In this document: positions 28,369 through 38,336 of the stretch, in pieces
Layout of the letters: each line of letters starts with the position of its first letter
Position numbering within the stretch: position 1 is the stretch's first letter
Assembly (NCBI GenBank): GCA_028455995.1
Contig: JABELC010000005.1
Span: 1,798,001-1,862,000, forward strand
Direction of reading: 5' to 3'
DNA: 64,000 nucleotides
From: Scleromitrula shiraiana
Taxonomy: Eukaryota > Ascomycota > Leotiomycetes > Helotiales > Sclerotiniaceae
Notes under the pieces: generated by a model
What the model was told of the DNA's origin: nothing
Database searches by the model: none
Seen by the model: the letters and a program-made list of their open reading frames with translations, nothing else
Made by a program: the position numbers and the translations under genes

Positions 28369-31300
28369 TCAATGTGATGCCCGCTTGATTTCATCGATAT
28401 CTCCTGAATCTTCGCACATTTGGCGGAACATAGCATTTTTACCGCGTTGGCTCAGAAGCCTTCGAATCGGACCTTGTTCAAAAATACGACCGGCAGATAG
28501 CACTACTACATGATCGTAGTCTGCAATAGTCAGAAGTCTGTGCGCAATGACCAAGATAGTTGTGCCAGCAGCTGCGCTCGCTCTGAGTCCCGTTTGAATT
28601 GCCATATCAGTTTGACGATCGACAGATGCTGTAGCCTCGTCGAGTAATAACACACGAGAACGGCGCAGAAGACCACGAGCAATACATAGTAGTTGGCGTT
28701 GGCCAAATGATAATGTATCACCGGCACGATCTAGATCACTATATGTGATTGCATGAGAATTGGTTGAACCTAAAAAGTGTACAGCGCGCAGTGCCTCAAG
28801 CATTTCTTCATCTGTATTGCTGTGTAATGGGGCCAAATTCTCGCGCAAACTTTCTTCGAAAAGCTTTGGATCTTGCGGTATAACTGTAACAGCCTGGCGA
28901 AGTCGTGCTAGTGTTATTGACGAAATATCTATTCCATCAATTTCGATACAACCGCTGTCTGCCTCGAGCCCACGAATAAGAGCCAGAGCCAGCGTACTCT
29001 TTCCCGCACCAGTACGTCCAACTATGGCAACACGTTGTCCTCCCTTAGCTTCGACGCTGATCTCTTGTAGACTGGGCTCCAGCCCATGATCATAGCGAGT
29101 TGTGTAGTTATGAAATCGGACAACGCCTTGAGAAGGCCAATTGTAGGGAATAGTACCAGCGGCTTTCTTTATTGGATCTGTTGGTTCCTGTTCAATCCGG
29201 GTGTATTCCATGACTCTCTCGACTGACACGAGGTCCTGTTGAATAATGGAATAGATTTGCACTATCCACAAGACATTTTCTGTGAAAGCTGTAGTATATG
29301 TGAGTATGAGCCCCGCAGAGCCTGAATTGATGGATTCGATCTTCCAGAGAATAAGGGCTCCGGCCGAGAAAGAGATGACAGTGCTTAGAGCTCCAATTCG
29401 AAGCCTGAGCCATCCCATGCTAGCCCATTGAAGTAAATATGGCTGGTTCAATCGGTCTAGAAGCTTGTAGTTTTGTTCCTTAAAGATTTTAGTTCGTGAA
29501 TAAGCTCGAATACTAATGCAACCGGCAAGGGTCTCTTCAAGTTGCTGGTATAGTGGCGATCGCTGAACGGCCTCAATTCGCTTCAAGTCTCGTGCACCAC
29601 TGATATATACTGCCGTGACACAGCAATAAGCCACAAAGATGACGATTGTGACAAAGAGGAATGATGGTAGAACCACAGAAATAACTATGGTTATTGCAGC
29701 TAAAGATGCGGCAAGTTCAAACCCACTAATTGAGAAGCCAGCTAGTGACTGGTCCAGGATTTCCATGTCCCTAGAAAATCGGTTCACAATTTGACCAATT
29801 GGCATACTGTCGAAAAAGAGCAATTTTGCATGCAAAATCGAATCAAGTAGTTGTTCATAAGTTTGCGATGATACTTTGATTGAGCCGTAGAAAACTACAA
29901 AATTGCGCAAAAGTGAGATCAGGGCGTAAGAGATCCCGATAATAATGTAGACCGCCAAGTAATACCATGCAGAGACCGAGTTATTTTTATCTGAAAAGTC
30001 TCCAGGGAGAGCGGAATCGGGATTGAGGTGCGGCTCCGGTACGTCATATTGAACTGCCCACTCTTTGATCCATAAATTTGTTCCAAGCGACGATACCTGC
30101 TGAGCAGCAAAGCAAAGCAAAACTGTGATCCAGTACCAACTGGTACCCATGGTCAACATATAAGCCTTGATGATAGACCAAGAAATTGCCCCCTCAGATT
30201 TGTTTTCTTCGTAGTCGCCCTTAGACTCTAAATTCCCAGTTTCAAGATCCAGATCCAGTGTTTCGTCTGTGAGTGACGAAGCAACAGAGTCATCAACATT
30301 TGACACGTGTTTAAGAGGCCTGATAGATTCCTCGAATGTCTCTAACTTCCCTTCCATGATATCAGCGCTTATAAATTCTGAAGCTACAAGTTCTTCTCCG
30401 GTACCTTGGGCCTTTACCTCTCCTGTATCTAATATGATGATATGCTTTCCATGTGGTACCGCTAGATGCATATTATGGGTCGCAAAAATGCAGGTTCGCT
30501 CTCGCATCAAAGGCCCCTTTATAGCGTAGAAAAAAATATGGTTCACTGTATAAGGATCGAGAGCGCTAAGACAATCATCAAGAAGTACATATTGGGAATT
30601 GCTGTACAATGCTCGAGCTAAAGCCACTCGTTGCTTCTGACCTCCCGACAGCCGGCTTCCATTTTCCCCAGCCAAAGTTCGATCACCTTCCTTGAGCTCA
30701 GCAAAGTCTTGAAGCAGTGCAACGGCGTGTAATACTGTTCCGTATCGTTCCGTATCAAAAGACATGCCCATCAAGATGTTTGCTCGTATGCTTTGATTCA
30801 TGATCCAAGGCTCTTGTGGACAATATGCTGTTGCTGAAGACAATCGATTTCCATATCCTCGCCTTAAGTCTTCGCATGGGAGAAAAACTTGACCTCTAAG
30901 CAAATCCATTTCTCCAAGAAGAGCCAACAGAATTGACGATTTGCCGGATCCACTTTGTCCACAAATGATGTTCAATTCATTCTGTTTGAACTTTATCTCA
31001 AGATCACACAGTCTAAATGATTGAGTGGGAAGCATTTCCATAAGGCGGTTTCTTTCTGTGCTATCATCATTTACTGATACATTGGTTGGCCATACCAAAG
31101 TAGCCTTATCAAATTCAATGGCAGAAGTTTGATTTGTTGAGAGCTGTATGTATTTTTGGGTGTCTTTCCCCTGTAAAAAACTGCGAATACGCAAAAACGA
31201 AACTTGAGCCCTTAGAAGAAAGTTGATGGAGTCAGCCATTCGGTTCAAAGGTATACGGAGGAGGTTCAGTATAACTAGAGCGGGAAATGCGACAGAACTA

Positions 31301-32343
31301 TCAAGAGTTTTGTCCCAAATAATGGTGTAAAGAAACCAAGTCATGCTGGCCATAATGAATGGAAGTGAGTGAAACAGAGTCATGGCTATAGACCACCAAA
31401 TAAAACGTAGGCGGATTTTGTTGATTTCCAATCTGCGTTTGGCGAGGATATGTTCTCTAAAATGAGATTCCCATGCGCAGTATTTAATTGTACGGATGTT
31501 TTGAAGCAATTTGTTGCTCGCCTGAATTCGTGCATCACTTGCTGTCAACACACTTTCTTGTACCAATGCTAATTGTTTAGAAACCCACAAGTTTAGAGGA
31601 GTCAGGAGAATCATGCACAAAACCCCAAATATACCACTCATGCCAATAATTCCATAGAGGAGATACGTGCCAAGAATAGTTTGCAGTGGGAAAACAACCC
31701 ACATCAAATGAATGTTCACACTAAACTCGGCAACGACCTCGACATCAACAGAAACAAGGTTTACGATATTTCCTTCACCAACATTTTCTTTTGTACTAGG
31801 GTTCATATCAAGTTGAGACTGAGATGTTGTCTGTGGCGATTTAACCACCCTTCTCCTCAGCACCTTTTCGTATATTTCACTTATAAGAATAGCGCGCACC
31901 TTGGCGCCGATTTGACGTCCAATCCAATTACATTGGCAATCAGCTACAGATGCGAGCAGACCGGAAAGTAAAAGACCAACGACATAGAGCCAAACAAAAT
32001 AACGACTTTCGTTATCCTGAGATTCTAAGTACTCAAGGATAAACCTTATGAGCGCCGGTGGAATGAAAATCGCAATGCTTGTCACACCAGCCCATGCACC
32101 CTGTACGAGAATATCATGTTTGAAAAAATGATAGAGCTTCCAAAGCAGAGAATGGGTAGCTGCGGTTCTGGCACGGAATCCCAATGCAAGTAAATTAGAG
32201 GTTTGATTTTGTTTGAGCGGGTGGAGATCAGGAGCCTCAAGTGTCGCCCAGAATCCTTTCCATACCAGACCGTTCAGCCAGGAGAAGGTCAGACGAGAGA
32301 ACAATTTTGCAGTCTCATCTTTTTCTAGTTTTGAGGAAAGCAT
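28369..32343 (-). CDS. ABCC-type ABC transporter, short form without TMD0
   Basis: A single uninterrupted frame of 1324 aa. It starts directly with the cytosolic segment that precedes TMD1 (KLFSRLTFSWLNGLVWKG), so it lacks the extra N-terminal membrane block of the other transporter. NBD1 (Walker A CGQSGSGKSS near residue 460, LSGGQKQR) has LLDDCLSALD, a non-consensus Asp at the catalytic position. NBD2 (VGRTGAGKST near 1106, LSFGQRQ) has LLDEATASVD. Both halves carry six-helix membrane domains. It is probably another exporter tied to the cluster product, or a vacuolar/plasma-membrane pump; the location is not predictable from the sequence. Having no introns, while the neighbouring pump has four, suggests the two did not arise from a recent local duplication. 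It diverges from the MIO lyase gene. Confidence 0.94.
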   Translation of the reverse strand: MLSSKLEKDETAKLFSRLTFSWLNGLVWKGFWATLEAPDLHPLKQNQTSNLLALGFRARTAATHSLLWKLYHFFKHDILVQGAWAGVTSIAIFIPPALIRFILEYLESQDNESRYFVWLYVVGLLLSGLLASVADCQCNWIGRQIGAKVRAILISEIYEKVLRRRVVKSPQTTSQSQLDMNPSTKENVGEGNIVNLVSVDVEVVAEFSVNIHLMWVVFPLQTILGTYLLYGIIGMSGIFGVLCMILLTPLNLWVSKQLALVQESVLTASDARIQASNKLLQNIRTIKYCAWESHFREHILAKRRLEINKIRLRFIWWSIAMTLFHSLPFIMASMTWFLYTIIWDKTLDSSVAFPALVILNLLRIPLNRMADSINFLLRAQVSFLRIRSFLQGKDTQKYIQLSTNQTSAIEFDKATLVWPTNVSVNDDSTERNRLMEMLPTQSFRLCDLEIKFKQNELNIICGQSGSGKSSILLALLGEMDLLRGQVFLPCEDLRRGYGNRLSSATAYCPQEPWIMNQSIRANILMGMSFDTERYGTVLHAVALLQDFAELKEGDRTLAGENGSRLSGGQKQRVALARALYSNSQYVLLDDCLSALDPYTVNHIFFYAIKGPLMRERTCIFATHNMHLAVPHGKHIIILDTGEVKAQGTGEELVASEFISADIMEGKLETFEESIRPLKHVSNVDDSVASSLTDETLDLDLETGNLESKGDYEENKSEGAISWSIIKAYMLTMGTSWYWITVLLCFAAQQVSSLGTNLWIKEWAVQYDVPEPHLNPDSALPGDFSDKNNSVSAWYYLAVYIIIGISYALISLLRNFVVFYGSIKVSSQTYEQLLDSILHAKLLFFDSMPIGQIVNRFSRDMEILDQSLAGFSISGFELAASLAAITIVISVVLPSFLFVTIVIFVAYCCVTAVYISGARDLKRIEAVQRSPLYQQLEETLAGCISIRAYSRTKIFKEQNYKLLDRLNQPYLLQWASMGWLRLRIGALSTVISFSAGALILWKIESINSGSAGLILTYTTAFTENVLWIVQIYSIIQQDLVSVERVMEYTRIEQEPTDPIKKAAGTIPYNWPSQGVVRFHNYTTRYDHGLEPSLQEISVEAKGGQRVAIVGRTGAGKSTLALALIRGLEADSGCIEIDGIDISSITLARLRQAVTVIPQDPKLFEESLRENLAPLHSNTDEEMLEALRAVHFLGSTNSHAITYSDLDRAGDTLSFGQRQLLCIARGLLRRSRVLLLDEATASVDRQTDMAIQTGLRASAAAGTTILVIAHRLLTIADYDHVVVLSAGRIFEQGPIRRLLSQRGKNAMFRQMCEDSGDIDEIKRASH

Positions 32344-34292
32344 TTTATCTGCACGAATGACACTGAAATTGAATCGTCAAGTAATAGTATAAATGTCAAG
32401 GCGATGAAGTAAGACTTGCCATTTCAGCGAAAATTGGCTACACCTTCAATTCTTCTTCGCCATGCCTTGATATGAGGTTCAAGCAATTGACGAGGAATTC
32501 ACCGACTAATCGTTATAGCTCATAGTTTGATATGAGGTTATTCCTTTATGGGTAATTTTACCGTATTATCGTACCTGTTCATAGTGAGGAAAAATCATAA
32601 AATAGCATTAATAAACTGATAAATATTAAGTTAATTGATTAACACTTTGTCTTCATATTTCCCTAAAGGCACGGCTGATTAATTAGTTTGGTTAGTATAT
32701 CAATGAATTTTTTTAGATAAATATAGCGTGTGATTGTGTTGTATCTAAGAGTACAGAAAGAAGATAAATCACATCTAGTTACATTCACGACACCGACCCA
32801 GCGCCATAGATGAAATAACATTGCTTATTAAGCAAGATTTTCGCCGAATACCCCCTGAATGGCGTGGAAAGAGAACCGAATCCGGAAAATACCAAGGACA
32901 AAATCACAACAAAACAGCCGGGTTTTGTAATAATATCTAGTGCTTATATACCCGACTGCATCAGAATCTATGGAAAAGGTAATATGCAGTTATTGAATAT
33001 ATGCATACGATAGTTCGGGCCAGCGCCAGCGCCGCCAGGGTGCACTAATTTATTCACCTTGTTTCAGTCAAACAATCTTTGGTAAACTACTTGATTGACC
33101 ACCTTTCTTTGTTTAACTACCAAATTCACCAAGTATTGAGAAAGGTTTCTCAATTGACTATATCACAAAGGTCGAATCGAATCTTATATTTTTAAAGATT
33201 GAATGAAATCGATTTGGATCGATTCGATTTTGTATTTGTTTATGTGGCGTTGATAGAGGTTGATATTAGATGTAGGTAGTAGATGGGTAGAGAGAATGAG
33301 GGGAAATGAAGGAAGGGGGAGGAAAGGAGGGAGGGGAAAGAGGGAGGGAAGGGAAGTGAAGGGAGATAGAGAAGGGAGATCGGGAAGGGAGATCGGGAAG
33401 GGCGATAGGAAAGAGAGAAATATAGTATCATCTAAATATTTGAGATCGAGATATTGTAAACGATTGAATATTTTATTTATAACCCAAGATTGAAAAGTAT
33501 AGTATAATATCTCGGGTGAAACTACTTAGGTAGCACCCAGCCTCGAATCCCGAAGATTGTTATATTGGGATCTGGTATGTTAAGATGCTTATCTATTGAT
33601 TTTGCGTTTTTGTGTAAACTGAGATAATATGACATTCGATTAAAGTCCAATACATGCAGATAGTGACTCGCAAATAAATCAAGTTGGCTTTTCAGAGCTT
33701 GTCAAATCTCACTGGTTAGAAATTGGTATACAGTCGCGTATAATTTCCGCCGTTCTACGGTTGTAGTGATCATTTCTTTACCGTTCCAATTATTGAAGTC
33801 ACACCATACAAGCGTGTCATGCAAGTTGTTGGAAGTTTGGTAATTACACAATCACAAAATGCTGCCGTAGCGTGTAATTTCACTTCCACTGTTACAGTCT
33901 CGGCATACGACAAAAAGTATGCAGAACCATCTAGATATCCCGGTATATACACGTGGCAGAATTAGTTGTCGGAAGTCTGGTGCCTTTGAAATGAGTCGCC
34001 GAATTTACTTAGAAGGGAATACCTAAGACATAATTGCAAGATACTTTGAATTAAAAGCTTCTCGAACTAACCCTAGTGTATAACTTTATATGGACAGAAC
34101 ATATTACTATAATTTTGAATTAGCGAAAGAGTAAATAAAAATTTAGGCCTTTATATATGATACACAAGATTTGGGTTTGGATTTAGATGTCTATCATAGT
34201 TTGGAGCCACTATTACACTTTCAAACAAGAAAACCATTCACAGTGCTCTGACAACAATTTTTACAATCTTGTGATAGTGAATCAATCTAGTC
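32344..34292. promoter_or_regulatory. Divergent promoter region, transporter / MIO lyase
   Basis: A 1.95-kb head-to-head spacer between the short ABC transporter (-) and the ammonia-lyase/aminomutase gene (+), so it should carry both promoters. It is AT-rich, apart from a purine-rich tract at about 33293-33424. I recognise no specific operator. Confidence 0.5.
33293..33424 (+). repeat. Homopurine-rich tract with short tandem units
   Basis: About 130 nt almost free of pyrimidines on the + strand, including a near-tandem GGGAGATCGGGAAGG unit around 33370-33402. Such mirror-like purine runs can form triplex DNA. Here it lies within a promoter-bearing spacer. Confidence 0.75.
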
Positions 34293-36548
34293 ATGAGATC
34301 TCAAAGCCCTCATTTGCAAAAGTTTCATGAACTGTGGATAAAATTACAGTTTAGAAAGAGATCTGAAAGTTACGAATTAGATGGAAACAATTTACACGTC
34401 GCTGATGTTGTAGCAACGGCGCAGTAAGTCTTTAATTTGAAAGTCTATGTGAAATCCAGTGCTAATTCAATAATCAGACATGGCTGTACACCAAGGCTTT
34501 CCCAAGATCCGAAGATCTTAAAAGCATTGCAAGATAGTGTGAATGTGCTATTTCATCATCTTGAGATGGGTTGGTATGTATATGGTATGTAACTTGTTCT
34601 TCATATATCAATTGCATGATCACTGATCAAATTACTTAAGGCGTAAATACTGGCTTTGGAGGAAGTGCAGAATCCCGAACGGATGAAGTCATAAAACTTC
34701 AGGCTTCTTTGATGCAGCTCACTCAGACTGGAATTCTTGGAATCTCTCATGGCGGAGCAGTTCCTGATCATTCCATGCCTTCAGAATGGGCTAGAGCTGC
34801 AATGGTGGTGAGATGTAACTCCACTCTACGTGGCCATTCAGCCGTTTCACTTCCCATCATCAAGGCAATAGCGGCTTTGCTTGAATATAGCCTTACTCCT
34901 ATTATTCCGTTGCGTGGCTCAGTCTCAGCCTCAGGTGACCTTATGCCTCTCGCATACATTGCAGGGAGCATCGAGGGAAACCCAGATATCTTGCTTGAAA
35001 AAGAAGGGAGAGCTGTCCCATCAAACAAAGCTTTGAAAGAAGCAGGATTGGTTCCAATAGTTTTAGGCCCAAAAGAGGGGCTAGGATTAGTCAACGGAAC
35101 GGCATCGTCAGCAGCACTTGGTGCACTAGTTATTGCCGAAGCCCATTCTCTTGCATTTCTTACACAAGTGTTGACAGGAGCCGCAGTAGAAGTAAGACAA
35201 ACACAATCCTTTATAACAGATGACAAGCTGATTGAAAGCTACCTAGGCACTGAGAGGTAGCTCAGAGAGTTTTCATCCGTTTATAGCACAGACGCGGCCG
35301 CACCCAGGACAGACAGAATGTGCACGAAACATACGTTTCCTTCTTAGTGGCTCGCGTCTCGCTCGAGATGTATGTGTACCAAAGGATCGTCGACGCGAAG
35401 ACTTAATCCAGGACCGTTATTCTCTTCGAAGTGCTCCACAATGGATTGGTCCCCAGTTGGAGGATCTCCTTCTTGCAGATCAACAAATTAGCATCGAACT
35501 TAATTCTTCCTGTGATAACCCTCTTGTAGACACCCAGGCTCAAGAAATCTATTATGGTTGCAATTTTCAGGCTGCCAGTGTGACTTCCGCTATGGAGAAA
35601 GTCCGCCTGTCATTGCAAATGTTTGGTAGAATTCTCTTCGCACAGAGCACAGAGATGATTGATCCGCATCTCAGCGGTGGATTACCAGCAAATCTCGCTG
35701 CCGACGATCCCAGTCTATCATTTACTATGAAAGGAATCGACATCAACATGGCTGCTTACATGGCCGAGTTATCTTACATGGCAAACCCAATGAGCTCTCA
35801 CGTCCAGACTGCGGAGATGCATAACCAATCTGTCAATTCTATGGCTCTAGCTTCAGCGCGCATGAGTCATACTGCCATTGAGATTTTGACAAACATGAGT
35901 GCCTGTAGTGTGTATATAGTATGTCAGGCTTTGGATCTCCGTGCTCTTCATATGGAGTTTGTAAGAAAAGCTATTGGCATCATTAAATTGCACACAACAA
36001 GGTTATTTCCCATCATGGGATTTGAAGAGATGGGGGCTCTCATATGTGCTTTGGAAGCTCACATTAGTATTGCTTGGGACTCGACAGGTAAGCTCGATCT
36101 TTATGCTCGCTGTGTGTCCTTAGTGAGCTCTGCTATACCTATTGTCGCGGCTAGCTTTGTTTGTGAAGGCCTTGTGTCAGATGTGTTTGAGTGGAAAGAG
36201 CAAGTAACAAAAGCTATTTATGAAGTCTGGACCAAAGAATTCGACCTCTTCGCCACCAACCCCTACACCGCAGAAAGTTTGGGTAAGGGCTCTCGAGCCT
36301 TGTACCAATTCGTCCGCTACGAACTTGCTGTGCCATTTCATGAAGGGTTTGCCGAACATCCAACTTACAAAGACAACAAACTTCATGCCCGAGACAAGAA
36401 GACTATTGGTGGATGGGTTTCTATCATAAATGAAAGTATTAAGAATGGTTCTTTAGTTGATAAACTAATGAGCGTAGTTGATGTGGAGTTTTTGATGACC
36501 ACAAATGGCTTGAATGGAAAACATGGAAAGATTGATATTAAAGAGTAA
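34293..36548 (+). CDS. MIO-type aromatic amino-acid ammonia-lyase / aminomutase
   Basis: Spliced model of 696 aa from exons 34293-34423, 34478-34584, 34641-35191 and 35247-36548 (introns 54-56 nt). The family hallmarks are all present: LDGNNLHVADVVATAQ at the start; the catalytic-Tyr loop YGVNTGFGGSA spanning intron 2; the Ala-Ser-Gly triad that self-cyclises to the MIO cofactor (SVSASGDLMPLAYIAG, about residues 174-189); and RYSLRSAPQWIGPQ. The usual phenylalanine ammonia-lyase turns Phe into cinnamate; aminomutase relatives turn alpha-Phe into beta-Phe. Beside a pentamodular NRPS, supply of beta-Phe is the attractive role, but lyase and mutase cannot be told apart here. An apparent frameshift at 35258 disappears once intron 3 (35192-35246) is removed, giving VEALRGSSESFHPFI. 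The gene is therefore intact. Confidence 0.93.
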
Positions 36549-37190
36549 TCGACATTCATGGACTTGGGAGTTATAAATCAAATTTCTACTTACAGAAAAT
36601 ATTCCATCTCAAAGTATTTAATGTCTTACGGACCAGATTTCCAAGTTTGCATAGTAGATAGCCATATTTGAAAGATTGACGAGAAAAGAGCAGAGACTAT
36701 TAATGGAGGAGGCATGCGGGACATTCAATTCAAATCAGCAAATATCTGAAAATAAGGGTTTCGTCATTCAGCTATCCACTGTTCCCCAATAATGTAATTG
36801 GATGACTAAAAGTAGTGTATATCATTATCTATGTAGTATCACTATTCTAGAAGATACAAGGTAGCGAAGGCATTTGTGCGAGGGACAGTACTACCAGTGT
36901 AGCTTATGTAGTGAGATTTTAACAATGATATATGTATATATTTGCAGATTTTCTTGAGCTATAGAGTACTAGAGGGCGAAACATGAATTGATTCATCCAA
37001 GTTTAATAGACACTTTCTGATGTAGGTATATACAAAACTAACAGCTCAAAAAATTAGTTTAAAAGCGTGGTTTTGTAGCCCAGAAGTGACCGTGTAACGA
37101 GTAGGTTGCTAGAGAAAGAAAAGTATGGGCAAAAAGAAATGAATATGAGGCCACCAAGTTCTGTTGGCACGGATCAACTTTACCCCTATA
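36549..37190. other. 3'-3' spacer between lyase and second UstYa-like gene
   Basis: AT-rich convergent spacer of 640 nt. It holds one copy (about 36876-36905) of a decayed repeat whose other copy is at about 39086-39116. No gene is seen. Confidence 0.55.
36876..36905 (+). repeat. Decayed dispersed repeat, copy 1
   Basis: Begins GTGCGAGGGA and ends AGTGTAGCTT. It aligns by eye with 39086-39116 at 24 of 31 columns. Every substitution is a transition, with one 1-nt gap. Confidence 0.5.
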
Positions 37191-38336
37191 CTATTCGTCT
37201 CTAGCAGCTTCACTGTCAATTCCGTGAGACTTAGCCCACTCTTGTATTTTTGTAATATTGCGGCATTTATGATGGGTTGTGGTCTGCAATTTTGACCCGG
37301 ACTCTTTGAAACGCTCTCTAGTTACCAGAATTGGCGTCACATCACCTTGACACATGATGTTCTGGCGAAGATGCTCGACACAGTAATTGATATGCATCCT
37401 GTTATCTTCAGGGGGGTGTGATAGGTTGTCTGGTATGCGGTCTTCCGGATAACCCCCCGTTAATAACTCGATATATTGACGAATTATGTTCTGGAAACAT
37501 TGGGTCACGCAGTTAGTCCAAGAATATAAAAAATGAAATTAACTCTATAGCCAGATGGGAGAATTTCTAGTCACTTACTAGACAGTCCAGTTGTATATGG
37601 AGCTCTAATAATGCGAAGTAGCCGTTGCCTTCTTCGGGTTGAACCTTCTCAAAGTCCTCAAAATTGGTATGATTAAGCATTGGCATTGCCGCCGTCTCGA
37701 CCATGATCCCTTCCCCTGTGAAGTGCTTTTGTTATTAAATATCGATACTTGTGATGGGTGGGGCATCTGTTTCAATGAGACTGGACATACGATGCCCAAG
37801 AGGGAAAAGTCCCAACCAGGCTTTCTCCTTATTCTCTATCAAAGAATCACGAAATACGTTCATTGAGTAGTCAAAATTTGTTTCATAGTACTCAATTGCT
37901 TCGAAGGCCGGTGCTTAAGATTTATTAGCTAAAAAACATCAATAATGGAAGTCAAGAAACAATGAAGATATCAGAAGTCATACTGTAGGAAGAGACACGT
38001 CGAGCGCAATCTTGATCTGCCATCAAAAGATATCAGTATAAGAATACAGATAATTCAATTGGTACAAAGACTTCCGAATCAAGTACCTTTTCGTTTTACT
38101 TCCTGCTCAGTCGGTTGACGAAACCGCAAATAGATAAAGCATATAGAAAAGAAAAGGCATAGGGCTAATAGGATATGAATAACCAATTTTCTTCTTCCTA
38201 GATTAGTTTTATGCAGCTCGCAACGCTGACATGTCTCTTGATGGTTCAAATTATTGATGCTATCAAGGGAGTATTCTGAACCTATTGTATTCAAAGTTTC
38301 AGGATCATGTTGTCGCACTTCAGCATAAGTTGACAT
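37191..38336 (-). CDS. UstYa-family (DUF3328) protein with degraded HxxHC motifs
   Basis: Spliced model of 280 aa from exons 38336-38087, 38016-37984, 37913-37791, 37715-37579 and 37490-37191 (introns 70-88 nt). Exon 2 is a 33-nt microexon encoding DCARRVSSYT, which joins to PAFEAIEYYE to recreate the family's C-x-R-x-x-S-x-Y-x-P-A block. There is one membrane anchor at about 51-72. The first signature motif reads IQLDC (about 176-180) instead of HxxHC, followed by a typical LNIIRQ. The second reads HINYC (about 214-218), followed by VEHLRQNIMCQGDVTP. Three of the four canonical histidines are thus replaced, while the flanking fold motifs are kept and the frame is clean. It may have a non-redox or structural role in the pathway. 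It converges on the lyase gene and diverges from the NRPS gene. Confidence 0.87.

Noticed and set aside
33541..33565. Sequence reminiscent of a tRNA B box
   Set aside because: No matching A box, acceptor stem or cloverleaf could be built around it.
35240..35290. Apparent frameshift or premature stop in the MIO lyase gene
   Set aside because: Explained by a 55-nt GT-AG intron (35192-35246) whose removal restores a conserved segment.
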